The notes: generated by a model not told the origin, from the sequence alone. A stretch of DNA of 64,000 nucleotides from Rahnella ecdela (GCF_019049625.1 NZ_JAFMOY010000131.1:248001-312000), one strand, 5' to 3'. Numbered from the stretch's first letter, positions 50,243-60,517 are shown. A program made the numbers and translations.

Positions 50243-51169
50243 ATGAATCTCAGACGTCTGAAGTACTTTGTGAAAATCGTCGATATTGGCAGCCTGACGC
50301 AGGCCGCTGATGTTCTGCACATCGCCCAACCGGCACTTAGCCAGCAACTGGCGACCCTGGAAGGGGAATTGCAGCAACAATTGCTGATTCGCACCAAGCG
50401 CGGCGTCACTCCCACTGAAGCCGGTAATATTCTGTATTCCCACGCGCAGGCGATTTTGCGCCAGTGCGACCAGATCCACAGTGCAGTTAACAATGCTGGT
50501 CAGTCGCTGAACGGGCAGGTTTCCGTAGGCCTTGCGCCGGGCACAGCGGCTTCTCAGCTGGCGGTGCCGTTGTTGCAGGCGGTACGTAAACAGCATCCGG
50601 GTATTTTGTTGTATCTGAATGAAAATTTTGGCACGGCGCTGGGCGACCTGGTTCTCAACGGTCGTATGGATATGGCGGTTTTTTACGGCACCAATATGGT
50701 CGCCGGACTGAGCAGTCAGCCGCTGATGAAAGAGGATTTGTATCTCGTCGGGGCGCACTCTGTGCTGAATCCGGGGAAATATGTCGAACTGAGCGACGTG
50801 GCAAAAATGAATTTGTTCATGCCGCGTTCGCATAACGTAACCCGCCGCCTGGTGGATGACGCTATGTCTCTGCGTCGCCTGAGCGCGAATATCATCGGGG
50901 AAATTGAATCTTCCGCCACACTGACGGCGGCTGTTGCCAGTGGTCTGGGCGTCACCATTTTGCCCGAATCGGCAGCCCGCGCTATGACCGGCCCTGCCAA
51001 AGCCTGGATGTCATGCATCAGCAGCCCTGCGATTCAGGTTCCGCTTTCACTTTGTGTTTCTGAAACGCTGGCGTTATCGCAGGAAGCGATGGCAGTGAAG
51101 AAAATTCTGTTGTCGTTGGTCTTTGAGCAAACCGCACCGGTGCTGGAGCCGATGCTGGTCGCGAGCTGA
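50243..51169 (+). CDS. nac: Nitrogen assimilation control protein Nac
   Basis: A 308-residue LysR-type regulator. MNLRRLKYFVKIVDIGSLTQ and HIAQPALSQQLATLEGEL form the N-terminal winged helix and are almost identical to E. coli Nac, as is LIRTKRGVTPTEAG. The effector domain (about residues 90-300) contains KEDLYLVG and GEIESSATLTAA(V/I)ASG, also shared. Nac is made under nitrogen limitation and couples NtrC control to sigma-70 promoters without needing a ligand. GGAG precedes ATG 50243; the frame is open 27 codons further but there contains the sigma-54 promoter region. Confidence 0.94.
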   Translation: MNLRRLKYFVKIVDIGSLTQAADVLHIAQPALSQQLATLEGELQQQLLIRTKRGVTPTEAGNILYSHAQAILRQCDQIHSAVNNAGQSLNGQVSVGLAPGTAASQLAVPLLQAVRKQHPGILLYLNENFGTALGDLVLNGRMDMAVFYGTNMVAGLSSQPLMKEDLYLVGAHSVLNPGKYVELSDVAKMNLFMPRSHNVTRRLVDDAMSLRRLSANIIGEIESSATLTAAVASGLGVTILPESAARAMTGPAKAWMSCISSPAIQVPLSLCVSETLALSQEAMAVKKILLSLVFEQTAPVLEPMLVAS

Positions 51170-51177
51170 AATCTGAC

Positions 51178-51206
51178 ATTGCCCTCATCCCGCAGGAGAG
51201 GGCAAT
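51178..51206. terminator. Bidirectional terminator between nac and the ROK kinase gene
   Basis: Stem ATTGCCCTC / GAGGGCAAT, 11-nt loop, between two convergent genes. Confidence 0.75.
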
Positions 51207-51209
51207 ACT

Positions 51210-52139
51210 TTAACTTTCCATTCTTCCCATCACCGATGCACCCACCAGACCACCGTCGGTCAGGAATTTCCCCGGCACCAGCAGCGTGTGTTCATAAGTG
51301 TGCAGAACCCCGCCGCGTACTTTTACATCCAGGGCGGCGATCAGTTCTGTGGCAGAAGCCAGCCCGCCACCGGCGACAATCCGCGAAGGCCCGAGAATAT
51401 TAACCAGCAATGCCAGCGGTTCGGCGACGAGTTCCAGCCAGGCGTTGACGGTGAGAGACGCGTCGGTATCGTCATTCAGCCAGCCGGTGACGATCTCCAA
51501 ACTTGTTTTTTTCTGACGATGAAAATGGTGATGCAAACGCTCCATGCCGCGTGCGCCGCCGAGCATGTCGAGACAACCTATCTGGCCGCAACCGCATTTC
51601 AGACGCGGAACGGAGTAGTTTTCGCCATTAATCATCAGTTCCGTGCGCGTGATCGCGCCATGCCCCCATTCACCGGTGACACCGCCGTGCCCGCGAACCA
51701 GATGGCCGTTGATCACTAATCCGCCACCGACGCCGGTGCCCAGAATAATGGCGACCACCACCGGCTGATGTTGCGCGTTACCGGCATGGGCTTCGGCAAG
51801 GGCAAAACAATCGGCGTCATTTGCCGCCGTGACCGGACGTGCAAGCGCAACGCTGAGATCTCTTGCCAGCGAATGGCCGGTAAATGCAGGAATATTGGTC
51901 GCCAGCATTTCGCCGGTTTGTGGCGAAACCAGTCCGGCAGTGGAAATCGCCAGCGGTGTTCCGGCAGGTAAGTCCACGCCAAATTTGTCGATCAGATCTT
52001 GCATCGCCTGCACAAAATCGTCCCAGGAAGAAACCGGCGTCGGGACTTTGCCGCATTCTTCCATTTCGCCCGGATGGCGCGAAACACCAAACTTAATAAA
52101 TGAACCGCCGATATCGGCGCAAAAAACAGCAGAAGTCAT
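51210..52139 (-). CDS. ROK-family sugar kinase
   Basis: A 309-residue ATP-dependent kinase of the ROK family. The phosphate-binding loop ADIGGSFIKFGV begins the chain, ILGTGVGGGLVINGHLVRG is the phosphate 2 region, GEWGHG supplies the sugar-binding His and CGCGQIGCLD is the ROK zinc motif. There is no helix-turn-helix, so it is a kinase and not a repressor. The start overlaps the end of the DppC-type gene by 4 bp, tying it to the transporter operon; a sugar or amino-sugar part of the imported compound is the probable substrate. Confidence 0.88.
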   Translation of the reverse strand: MTSAVFCADIGGSFIKFGVSRHPGEMEECGKVPTPVSSWDDFVQAMQDLIDKFGVDLPAGTPLAISTAGLVSPQTGEMLATNIPAFTGHSLARDLSVALARPVTAANDADCFALAEAHAGNAQHQPVVVAIILGTGVGGGLVINGHLVRGHGGVTGEWGHGAITRTELMINGENYSVPRLKCGCGQIGCLDMLGGARGMERLHHHFHRQKKTSLEIVTGWLNDDTDASLTVNAWLELVAEPLALLVNILGPSRIVAGGGLASATELIAALDVKVRGGVLHTYEHTLLVPGKFLTDGGLVGASVMGRMES

Positions 52140-53002
52140 GAGCGTGTGTCCAGTAAATCCCGCAGCCCGTCGCCCAGTACGTTAAAACCAAGCACGGTCA
52201 GCATAATGGCCAGACCCGGGAACAGCGAAAGGTAGATATTAATGCCAAGGAAGTTGCGGCCATCGCTCATCATGGTACCCCATTCCGGCATCGGCGGCTG
52301 CACACCCAGGCCGAGAAACGACAGGCTGGCGGCGGCGAGAATAACAGTGCCGGCGGTCAGCGTCGATTGCACGATAATCGGCCCGATGGCATTGCGCAGA
52401 ATGTAATGCACGATAATGCGGTAATTCGACAACCCGAGCGCCTGCGCCGCTTCAACATATTCCATCTGCTTTAAACCGAGCGTCAGGTTACGGCTCAGAC
52501 GCGCGTACACAGGTATGGCGAACAGCGAAATGGCGATCAGCAGATTCACCAGGCCGCCACCAAGAATGCTGACCACCAAAATTGCCAGCACGATGCCCGG
52601 AAACGCGAACAGCATATCCATAAACCACATAATGATCATGTCGGTATAACGACCGGTCATACCGGCAATAATGCCCAGCGGAATACCGATAATCATTGCC
52701 AGACCGACGCTCAGCACCACTTCAATAATCGAAATACGCGCCCCGTAAATGACGCGGGCAAAAATATCGCGGCCGTAATCGTCAGTGCCAAACCAGTGAT
52801 CGGCACCAGGGGAAAGCAGGGTATCAATCAGATCTTGTGCGTAGGGGTCGTGACGGGCAATCAGCGGAGCGAACAGGCCCATCAGCACAATCAGACTGAC
52901 GATAAATCCGCCGATGGAGACTGCCGGATGTCGCCACAACCAGCGGAAAAACCGCAGCGTGCGCGGTTTGCGACGGGGTAATTGCGTGATAATGGCAGAC
53001 AT
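52136..53002 (-). CDS. Peptide/nickel-type ABC permease (DppC family)
   Basis: A 288-residue inner-membrane permease with six helices; HDPYAQDL and HWFGTDDYGRDIFARVIYGAR are the DppC/OppC signature, and the coupling loop is EAAQALGLSNYRIIVHYILRN. One-base overlap with the preceding permease gene shows tight coupling. Confidence 0.92.
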   Translation of the reverse strand: MSAIITQLPRRKPRTLRFFRWLWRHPAVSIGGFIVSLIVLMGLFAPLIARHDPYAQDLIDTLLSPGADHWFGTDDYGRDIFARVIYGARISIIEVVLSVGLAMIIGIPLGIIAGMTGRYTDMIIMWFMDMLFAFPGIVLAILVVSILGGGLVNLLIAISLFAIPVYARLSRNLTLGLKQMEYVEAAQALGLSNYRIIVHYILRNAIGPIIVQSTLTAGTVILAAASLSFLGLGVQPPMPEWGTMMSDGRNFLGINIYLSLFPGLAIMLTVLGFNVLGDGLRDLLDTRS

Positions 53003-53922
53003 TAATCGAACCTTATTTTTGGATTCAGGAAAGCGATCAGTAATTCACCGAGTAGATTCATCACCACCACACCGCAGACAGCCACCAGCGCGACGCCCTG
53101 AATAACCGGATAATCGCGATACCGCACGGAATCCACCAACAGGCGGCCAATGCCCGGCCAGTTAAAGACGGATTCGGTGACCACCGCGCCGCCAATCAGA
53201 CTGCCGAAGTTAAGTGCCACAATAGTGACAATTGGGATCAGCGCGTTACGAAACGCGTGACTGCAATATACGGTCGTTGCCGACAATCCTTTGGCCCGGG
53301 CTGTCCGGATATAATCTTCCGAGAGCACATCCAGCATGCTGGAACGCGTCATGCGCGCCATCACCGCCATCGGTAAAACGGCAAGCGTCACAGAAGGCAG
53401 AATGTAGCTTTTCCACGACGTCGCGCCGAGTAACGGCAGCCATCCGAGATTGACTGAGAAGGTGTTCATCGCCATCAGCCCCAGCCAGAAGTTGGCGATG
53501 GAGGCACCGGCAATTGCCAGCAACATCACGCCAAAATCCGGCCAGCGATTACGGTATACCGCGCCTATCATGCCCGCCGGAACGCCCACCGCCACTGCCA
53601 GAAAATATGACAGCACCGCCAGCATCAGCGTGTAAGGCATGCGTTCTCCGATTTCCTGCGTCACAGGCTGCTGCGACTGCAACGAGACGCCGAGATTGCC
53701 GTGCAGAACGTCACCGGCGAAATGCAGATACTGCGTCACCAGCGGCTGATCCAACCCGAGGCGCACACGCATGGCATCGACGGCTTCCTGCGTGGCTTCA
53801 GGCCCGGCCATCAGACGCGCCGGATCGCCCGGCAGCGCGCGGATGGACACAAAAATCAGCATCGAAACCCCGATCAGAATGATCGGGAAGGCGATGAGTT
53901 TTTTGGCAAGATAGGCTTTCAT
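53002..53922 (-). CDS. Peptide/nickel-type ABC permease (DppB family)
   Basis: A 306-residue inner-membrane permease with six helices. LPGDPARLMAGPEAT and LGLDQPLVTQYLHF are the typical periplasmic loop of DppB/OppB, and RTARAKGLSATTVYCSHAFRN is the coupling loop. It pairs with the DppC-type partner. Confidence 0.92.
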   Translation of the reverse strand: MKAYLAKKLIAFPIILIGVSMLIFVSIRALPGDPARLMAGPEATQEAVDAMRVRLGLDQPLVTQYLHFAGDVLHGNLGVSLQSQQPVTQEIGERMPYTLMLAVLSYFLAVAVGVPAGMIGAVYRNRWPDFGVMLLAIAGASIANFWLGLMAMNTFSVNLGWLPLLGATSWKSYILPSVTLAVLPMAVMARMTRSSMLDVLSEDYIRTARAKGLSATTVYCSHAFRNALIPIVTIVALNFGSLIGGAVVTESVFNWPGIGRLLVDSVRYRDYPVIQGVALVAVCGVVVMNLLGELLIAFLNPKIRFD

Positions 53923-53949
53923 GGCTATTTTCCACTGTAAATGCTGCGG

Positions 53950-55494
53950 TTATTTTTTCTGTGCATCTTTCACCACAATTTGCCCGCCCGGGATCATCGT
54001 GACGCCTGAAATGTTTTTGCCGGTGGCATACAAATCATTCTGGTAATACAACAGCACCTGCGGCGCCTGCTGGTTGATTTCTTTTTGTGCATCAACATAA
54101 ATCGCGTTGCGGGTATTTTCATCCAGTGTCGACGCGGCTTTGTCTAACATTTCATCCAGTTTCGGATCATTAAAGAAACCGAGATTCGCGCCACCCGGAG
54201 CAAAACTTTTGCTGTAGTACAGCGGACGAAGTTGCAGGTCTGCGCCGTTCGCGCCGGAAGACCAGGAAGCCAGAATCGCACCGGTGTTATCGGCTTTTTT
54301 GCCGGCCTGATCGGCGAATGCCGCTTTGGTCCACACGCCGCTTTCCATGATTTTCACGTCAAGTTTCACGCCGATTTTAGCCCACATGCTTTGCAGCACC
54401 TGACCGATACGCGCGTCCTGACCTTGCACGGCAATCGACATAGTAAATCCGTCAGCGACACCGGCTTCTTTGAGCAGGGCTTTGGCTTTTGCCAGATCCA
54501 ATGGATAGGGGTTCAGGGTTTTGTCATAACCGGCAGTGACCGGTGCCAGCGGAGAGTTCGCCGGTTGGGCGAAGCCGGACATGATGGCGCGCACCAGACC
54601 GTCACGGTCAGTGGCGTAGTTCAGAGCCTGACGCACACGGACGTCGCTGAGCGGTTTGAGATCGGTATTCAGTGCCACCCAGAATACGGATGCACCCGGG
54701 CTTTCATGCAGGTCGAACTTCGGATTGTTTTTCAGCACGCGGGCAAACTGCGGCGGCACCGGGTTAATCACATCAGTTTCGCCCGCCTGCAACGCCATAT
54801 TCATCACTGAAGGTTCAGCGCTCCACGTCCATTTGATGTCATCCGGCCCGGCGGCTTTGTCCCCCCAGTAACCCGGATATTTTTCTTCCAGAACGAATTC
54901 ACCGGTTTTGTATTGCACCATTTTGTACGGCCCGGTACCGACGGCTTTGCTGTCGAGTGTCCCGGTTTTATCGGCAGCCGGGCTGACCATCAGGCAGGCG
55001 CCGGTGGTCAGTAAATTCAGGAATGCCGGATAAGGTTTTTTCAGTTTGAAGACGACGGTGGAGTCGTCGGTTTTGGTCACGCTGTCGAGGAAGGTGCGCA
55101 GACGTCCGCTGGCCGCCAGACCGCGTTTGGTGTCGAGATGGCGGGCAAAGTTAGCGACTACCGCATCGGCATTGAACGGCGTGCCGTCATGGAACGTGAC
55201 GCCGCTGCGCAGTTTGAATGTCCACACCAGTCCGCTTTCATCGCTGCTCCACGAGGTCGCAAGCGCGGCTTCGGGTTTCAGCTGCGGCGACATGCGCAAC
55301 AGGCCTTCATACATCGGATCCAGCACGGTGCCGGTGAAGGTCGCGGTCTGGTTGCCCGGATCCATACTGCGCGGCGCTTCGTTTTGCATCACGTTCAGTG
55401 TGGCGGCGAAAACCGGAAGCGAAAACGCCGCCAGAAGTGCACTGCTCAGCAGCGTTAACTGCACGGGACGCCGGATGTAACGGGTAATCTTCAT
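53950..55494 (-). CDS. Peptide/nickel-type binding protein (DppA family)
   Basis: A 514-residue periplasmic cluster C binding protein. A signal peptide ends at PVFA (about residue 30), followed by TLNVMQNEAPRSMDPGNQT. WTFKLRSGVTFHDGTPFNADAV is the family signature. It is the first gene of a minus-strand operon with the two permeases and the ROK kinase, and faces the ROK repressor gene. The ligand is unknown: a short peptide, glycopeptide or amino-sugar conjugate is possible. Confidence 0.92.
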   Translation of the reverse strand: MKITRYIRRPVQLTLLSSALLAAFSLPVFAATLNVMQNEAPRSMDPGNQTATFTGTVLDPMYEGLLRMSPQLKPEAALATSWSSDESGLVWTFKLRSGVTFHDGTPFNADAVVANFARHLDTKRGLAASGRLRTFLDSVTKTDDSTVVFKLKKPYPAFLNLLTTGACLMVSPAADKTGTLDSKAVGTGPYKMVQYKTGEFVLEEKYPGYWGDKAAGPDDIKWTWSAEPSVMNMALQAGETDVINPVPPQFARVLKNNPKFDLHESPGASVFWVALNTDLKPLSDVRVRQALNYATDRDGLVRAIMSGFAQPANSPLAPVTAGYDKTLNPYPLDLAKAKALLKEAGVADGFTMSIAVQGQDARIGQVLQSMWAKIGVKLDVKIMESGVWTKAAFADQAGKKADNTGAILASWSSGANGADLQLRPLYYSKSFAPGGANLGFFNDPKLDEMLDKAASTLDENTRNAIYVDAQKEINQQAPQVLLYYQNDLYATGKNISGVTMIPGGQIVVKDAQKK

Positions 55495-55634
55495 GTTCTG
55501 CCCTCTGCGTGAAAAATCGGATTAAGTGGCTCTGGCTACGTCTGCCGGTTCGCTGAAACAGCGGTTTTAATGACAGTTTGTTTTAACAAAGAGATTTAAC
55601 AAATAGTTCATATGAAATACTTATATACCAACAT

Positions 55635-55655
55635 TTAGTTTATTTTGTGAACTAA
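55635..55655. promoter_or_regulatory. Candidate ROK-repressor operator
   Basis: TTAGTT and AACTAA arms nine bases apart in an AT-rich divergent gap, reminiscent of NagC/Mlc sites; a TTCATATGAA palindrome lies at 55607-55616. Confidence 0.45.
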
Positions 55656-55729
55656 TTGGCATTGATATATCCATTTCTACCGTTTAATGTCAATGCAGAT
55701 GACCGAAAACTGAGAGCGCCGAAACGAAT

Positions 55730-56869
55730 ATGCTAACAACTTTGCAACGTCAGATATTGGGTGCGGTTAATGCATCCGGCGGTCTGAGCCGTACCGAACT
55801 GGCGCAGCTTTCAGGAATGAGCAAAGCGGCAATTGGCGGCGTGGTGCGTGAAATGATCGACGCCGGTTTCCTGCACGAAGCGGAAACCGTGCCGGGAAAC
55901 GGACAGGGAAGACCGTCGGTACGGCTGGTGGTTCATCCGGATGGCGCATGGTTTGCGGGCGTTTCTTTGCTGCAAAATCCGGCGCAGATGGCGCTGATCA
56001 ATCTGCATGGCGAAATCCTTTCGCGGGTATCTTTCATTGCAGATGCCAGTCCGCAGCGTCTGGCAGAAAACATCGCCAGCGCGTTACCGGCACTGCTGGA
56101 GCCCCATCCGGAAGCGGCGAAAAAGCTGGTCGGTCTGGGCGTGACGTTATCCGGCCTTATCGATGAACATCAGTCCACCTGCGTGCAGTCGGCGCTGCTT
56201 GGCTGGCGCGATGTGCCGCTGGCCAGCCTGATTTCGCAGGCAACCTGCATGGACGTGGCTATCGAAAATGACGCCAAAGCGCTGGCGGTGAGTGAGAAAA
56301 ATTTCGGACAGGCGCGGGATCTGAGCAGCTTTACGCTGGTCAGCCACGGCGCCGGCATCGGCAGCGCGCACTTTGTTGCCGGTCAGCTGCATCGCGGACT
56401 GCACGGTGGCGCAGGGGAAATCGCCCACTGCACGCTGGAACTGAATGGTTTGCCGTGTCGCTGCGGCAAGCGCGGCTGTCTGGATACGCTGGCGTCTCTG
56501 AATGCCATTGCGGAAATGGCCAGAGACGGCGGGCTGGAAACGACCACCATCGGCGGCCTGGAAAAACTGGCGATGCAGGGCGTCAGCGAAGCGGTGCGTA
56601 TTCTGCACCGTGCCGGTTCGGCGCTCGGTTTAGCGATATCCCATCTGATTCAAATTAATGACCCGGACCTGATCCTGATTGCACATCAGGATGCCGATTT
56701 TTCCGGGCTGTTTGGTACGGTTGTTCATCAGTCTATCGAAGCTAACGTTTTGCCGGGAAATGCCGGAAAAACGCCGGTTCGTACTTTTACCCTAAACGAC
56801 GACACCTGGGCGCGCGCGGCGGCGAGTATTGCTGCACATCGCTTTCTGGTCGGTCTGAAGCCTGTCTGA
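55730..56869 (+). CDS. ROK-family transcriptional repressor (NagC/Mlc-like)
   Basis: A 379-residue regulator: N-terminal winged helix-turn-helix (residues about 5-65; LSRTELAQLSGMSKAAIGGVV) followed by a ROK domain with ENDAKALAVSE, SHGAGIGSAHFVAG, GEIAHC and the zinc motif CRCGKRGCLD. It diverges from the binding protein-permease-kinase operon and heads the M81-ATPase group, so it likely controls both through the shared gap. Its inducer is probably the sugar part, or its phosphate, of the imported compound. Confidence 0.88.
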   Translation: MLTTLQRQILGAVNASGGLSRTELAQLSGMSKAAIGGVVREMIDAGFLHEAETVPGNGQGRPSVRLVVHPDGAWFAGVSLLQNPAQMALINLHGEILSRVSFIADASPQRLAENIASALPALLEPHPEAAKKLVGLGVTLSGLIDEHQSTCVQSALLGWRDVPLASLISQATCMDVAIENDAKALAVSEKNFGQARDLSSFTLVSHGAGIGSAHFVAGQLHRGLHGGAGEIAHCTLELNGLPCRCGKRGCLDTLASLNAIAEMARDGGLETTTIGGLEKLAMQGVSEAVRILHRAGSALGLAISHLIQINDPDLILIAHQDADFSGLFGTVVHQSIEANVLPGNAGKTPVRTFTLNDDTWARAAASIAAHRFLVGLKPV

Positions 56870-56881
56870 GGAATCATCAAC

Positions 56882-58315
56882 ATGCGTATAGCTGTCAGCG
56901 GTATCCACATTGAATGCAGCACTTATAACCCGGTGCTGAATGAGGAGAAGGATTTCACCGTCGTGCGTGACGCCCAGTTACTGGCGTCCCCGCGTTTTCG
57001 TTTTTTGCAGGATTATCCGGCGACGTTTTTACCGACGATCCATGCCCGCGCCATTGCCGGGGGGCCGGTAGCCCGCGCGACGTACGATAAATTCAAAGCG
57101 GAAATGTTGGCTGGACTGGAAGCGCAAAAACCGTTTGATGGCGTATATCTGGCTATGCACGGGGCGATGTATGTCGAAGGGCTGGAAGATGCTGAAGGTG
57201 ACTGGATTGCTGCCGCGCGTAAAGCCGTCGGGCCTGATTGTCCGATCAGCGTCAGTTACGATCTGCACGGTAATGTTTCGCAGCGGATCATCGACGCCAT
57301 TGATATGTTTTCGACTTACCGCACCGCGCCGCACATCGATGTGGAGGAAACCATGCGCCGTTCGGTCGCCATGCTGGTGAAACATCTGCAAACCGGCATA
57401 AAACCGACGCTGCTGTGGGTGCCGGTGCCAGTGGTATTACCCGGCGAACGCACCAGCACGGAAGATGAACCGGCGAAAAGTTTGTATGCCCGTTTACCAC
57501 AAATGGATGAAGTTGAGGGCGTGTGGGACAGCTCGCTGATGGTCGGTTATGTGTGGGCGGATGAACCACGGGCGACGGCGGCGGTTATCATGACCGGCAC
57601 CGACCGTTCTGCGCTGGAACAGCAGGGCACGCAACTGGCACAGGCTTACTGGGACGTACGCGAAGATTTCGTGTTTGGCTGCGAAACAGACACCGTAGAA
57701 GCCTGCGTGAAAAAAGCGATTGCCTGTGAAACACGTCCGGTGGTGCTGGCAGATTCCGGCGATAACCCGACGGGTGGCGGTGTGGGTGACCGCGCGGATG
57801 TGTTGCAGGAGCTTATCAGACAGTACGCGCAAAATACGATTGTGGCAGGTATTGCCGATGCGCCTGCAACCGATGCAGCATTCAATGCTGGCGTGGGTTC
57901 AGTACTGACGCTGACACTCGGTGCTTCGCTGGACTCTTCCAGCCCGCAGGTGAAAGGCGAGTTTGAAGTGGTTTTCCTGCTCGATGCACTGACACCGGCT
58001 GACCGTCAGGCAGTATTGCGCACCGGCGGAATTGATGTGGTGGTGTCGGCGCGTCGTCGTCCGTATCACAACATCAGTGATTTCACCGTGCTGGAACGGG
58101 ATCCGCATACTGCCGATATCGTGGTGGTGAAATCCGGTTATCTGTCGCCGGAACTGGCACCGATTGCCAGTCCCAATCTGATGGCACTGTCTAACGGCGT
58201 GGTGGATCAGTTTGTAGAGCGTTTGCCGCGTCACCGCAAAGCGCGCAAAACGTTCCCGTTTGACAGGGATTTCAGCTATACGCCGCAGGTGCAGCTTTCC
58301 GCGCGCAGTAAATAA
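56882..58315 (+). CDS. M81-family metallopeptidase (MlrC-like)
   Basis: A 477-residue protein of the MlrC family, named after the last enzyme of microcystin breakdown in Sphingomonas. MRIAVSGIHIECSTYNP opens the N-terminal domain, SVSYDLHGNVS carries the Asp-His zinc pair, and VLADSGDNPTGGGVGDRADV is the hallmark of the second half. It has no signal peptide, so it works in the cytosol on imported material. It starts 12 bp after the repressor gene and precedes the transporter ATPase gene by 16 bp. Real substrates of enterobacterial members are unknown. Confidence 0.87.
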   Translation: MRIAVSGIHIECSTYNPVLNEEKDFTVVRDAQLLASPRFRFLQDYPATFLPTIHARAIAGGPVARATYDKFKAEMLAGLEAQKPFDGVYLAMHGAMYVEGLEDAEGDWIAAARKAVGPDCPISVSYDLHGNVSQRIIDAIDMFSTYRTAPHIDVEETMRRSVAMLVKHLQTGIKPTLLWVPVPVVLPGERTSTEDEPAKSLYARLPQMDEVEGVWDSSLMVGYVWADEPRATAAVIMTGTDRSALEQQGTQLAQAYWDVREDFVFGCETDTVEACVKKAIACETRPVVLADSGDNPTGGGVGDRADVLQELIRQYAQNTIVAGIADAPATDAAFNAGVGSVLTLTLGASLDSSSPQVKGEFEVVFLLDALTPADRQAVLRTGGIDVVVSARRRPYHNISDFTVLERDPHTADIVVVKSGYLSPELAPIASPNLMALSNGVVDQFVERLPRHRKARKTFPFDRDFSYTPQVQLSARSK

Positions 58316-58331
58316 TTCAGGAGCCAAAAAG

Positions 58332-60164
58332 ATGAATCAGACTGCCGGACAGCAGGAAAAACGTCAGCCCGTGCTGAGCGTGAAGCATCTGACCACTTCA
58401 TTTCTCGGCGAAGACGACTGGCTGCCGGTGGTGCGCGATTTGTCGTTTGACGTCTGTGCTGGAGAAACGCTGGCGATTGTCGGTGAATCCGGTTCCGGCA
58501 AGAGCGTGACGTCGCTGTCAGTGATGCGTTTACTCAAAGCGCAAAGCAGCCGGATTGAGGGCGAGGTCTGGCTCAATCAGCGCAATCTGTTGCGTCTGTC
58601 GGACAAGCAAATGCGTGATATCCGCGGCAATGAAATGGCGATGATTTTTCAGGAACCCATGACGTCGCTCAATCCGACTTTCAGTATTGGCCGTCAGATT
58701 GCCGAAAGCCTGAAGCGGCATCGCGGAATGTCATCTGCACAAGCACGAGCTGAAACCCTGCGGTTGCTGGAGAAGGTGCGTATCCCGAATGCCAAAGCGC
58801 GGTTTGACGAGTATCCCCATCAGTTTTCCGGCGGTATGCGCCAGCGCGTAATGATTGCGATGGCACTGGCGCTGAAACCTAAATTGCTGATTGCAGATGA
58901 ACCTACGACCGCGCTGGATGTGACGATTCAGGGGCAAATACTGGATTTGATCAAGACGTTGCAGGAAGAAGAAGGAATGGCGGTGCTGTTCATCACCCAC
59001 GATATGGGCGTGGTGGCGGAGATTGCCGACCGGACGCTGGTGATGTATCGCGGGGAAGCGGTGGAAAGCGGCGCAACGGAAGATATTTTCCATCGTCCGC
59101 AGCATCCGTATACCCGCGCATTACTGGCGGCGGTGCCGAAATTAGGGTCGATGCAGGGGCGCGACTGGCCGCTTCGCTTTCCGCAAATCAATCTGCAAAC
59201 CGGCGAAGCCAGTGTGCCGCAGGAAGTCGCAGGAACGATAGATTCCGGACTGACACCGTTGTTATCGGTGAAAAATCTCAGCGCGCGTTTTCCGGTATAT
59301 GGCGGCATTTTCAGCCGTCAGGTTGGTGCAGTTCATGCAGTGGAAAACATCAGCTTTGATTTATTTCAGGGGGAAACGCTTTCGCTGGTCGGCGAATCTG
59401 GCTGCGGAAAGTCCACCACCGGCCGCGCGGTAACCAGACTGCTGAAACCACACAGCGGCGCGATTGATTTCGACGGCTTTGATGTGACCAATCTGGGAAA
59501 ACGCGACATTCTGCAAATGCGTCAGCGCATTCAGATGATATTCCAGGATCCGTTCGCCAGCCTGAATCCGCGTATGCGCATTGGTGACGCGCTGATCGAG
59601 CCGATGTTGCAACACAAACTGCATAACCGCAGCGATGCGAAAGAGAAGGCGGCGTCGCTGCTGCAAAAGGTCGGATTATCACCGGATATGTTGCGCCGTT
59701 TTCCGCATGAATTTTCCGGCGGTCAGCGTCAGCGAATTTGCATTGCGCGCGCCCTGACACTGGATCCCAAAGTGATTGTCGCCGATGAGTCGGTTTCCGC
59801 GCTGGATGTGTCAGTGAAAGCGCAGGTGGTGAATTTACTGCTCGATTTGCAGGAGAGCATGAACCTGTCGTATCTGTTTATTTCGCATGATATGGCGGTG
59901 GTCGAGCGGGTGAGTCATCGCGTGGCGGTAATGTATCTGGGCGAAATCGTGGAAATTGGCCCGCGCGGGGCGATATTTGATAACCCGCAGCATCCGTATA
60001 CCAAAAAACTGATGGCGTCAGTCCCGGTGCCGGATCCGTCACGCAGAATGTTGAAGCGGCAAATGCAGGTGGATGAACTGAAAAGCCCGGTGCGTGATAA
60101 CGGTTATGTTCCACCGCAAAGGCACTTTCAGGAAGTATCAGCAGGACATTTTGTTCAGGTTTGA
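58332..60164 (+). CDS. Fused peptide ABC transporter ATPase (DppDF/GsiA type)
   Basis: A 610-residue protein with two complete nucleotide-binding domains in tandem, equal to DppD and DppF joined, as in GsiA. Domain 1 has [17 protein letters not shown] and [12 protein letters not shown]; domain 2 has [17 protein letters not shown] and [12 protein letters not shown], where the usual Pro after Glu is Ser. Oligopeptide C-terminal extensions with [12 protein letters not shown] and [12 protein letters not shown] follow each. ATG 58332 comes after the M81 stop; an earlier in-frame ATG overlaps that gene. It would drive the permeases encoded on the other strand. Confidence 0.92.
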   Translation: MNQTAGQQEKRQPVLSVKHLTTSFLGEDDWLPVVRDLSFDVCAGETLAIVGESGSGKSVTSLSVMRLLKAQSSRIEGEVWLNQRNLLRLSDKQMRDIRGNEMAMIFQEPMTSLNPTFSIGRQIAESLKRHRGMSSAQARAETLRLLEKVRIPNAKARFDEYPHQFSGGMRQRVMIAMALALKPKLLIADEPTTALDVTIQGQILDLIKTLQEEEGMAVLFITHDMGVVAEIADRTLVMYRGEAVESGATEDIFHRPQHPYTRALLAAVPKLGSMQGRDWPLRFPQINLQTGEASVPQEVAGTIDSGLTPLLSVKNLSARFPVYGGIFSRQVGAVHAVENISFDLFQGETLSLVGESGCGKSTTGRAVTRLLKPHSGAIDFDGFDVTNLGKRDILQMRQRIQMIFQDPFASLNPRMRIGDALIEPMLQHKLHNRSDAKEKAASLLQKVGLSPDMLRRFPHEFSGGQRQRICIARALTLDPKVIVADESVSALDVSVKAQVVNLLLDLQESMNLSYLFISHDMAVVERVSHRVAVMYLGEIVEIGPRGAIFDNPQHPYTKKLMASVPVPDPSRRMLKRQMQVDELKSPVRDNGYVPPQRHFQEVSAGHFVQV

Positions 60165-60196
60165 TTGGGAATACAGAGAAGGTGTTTCTGGGAAGT

Positions 60197-60212
60197 GACT
60201 CAGGGATGAGTC
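60197..60212. terminator. Hairpin between the ATPase gene and tRNA-Tyr
   Basis: GACTCA / TGAGTC stem with GGGA loop between convergent units; no T-run. Confidence 0.4.
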
Positions 60213-60219
60213 TGGAACA

Positions 60220-60304
<85 letters not shown>

Positions 60305-60403
60305 ACAATTTTTCGTGGTATTTACTACGTACTTCTTAGCCATAAATCATCATGCGCTACATGGATGATTTCTCGTTACAGCGGTTAGCTGCGAACGGGG
60401 CGC

Positions 60404-60431
60404 ATAATACCAAATGATTCGAAGGTGTAAA
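60404..60431 (-). promoter_or_regulatory. Promoter of tRNA-Tyr
   Basis: TTTACA (60426-60431) and TATTAT (60404-60409), 16 bp apart, then GCGCCCCG discriminator, nearly the same as the E. coli tyrT promoter. About 90 nt of leader precede the mature tRNA. Confidence 0.9.
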
Positions 60432-60477
60432 GCGCTGAAAGCGATAATAAAGTTCGTTTGCGGTTTTTTTGTTCTTA

Positions 60478-60506
60478 ACGGTGCTTCTCTGAACGAAAAG
60501 CACCGT
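60478..60506 (-). terminator. Hairpin after purU
   Basis: Stem ACGGTGCTT / AAGCACCGT starting 12 bp past the purU stop; the minus-strand tail is A-rich, not T-rich. Confidence 0.5.
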
Positions 60507-60517
60507 CAGAATGCGGT

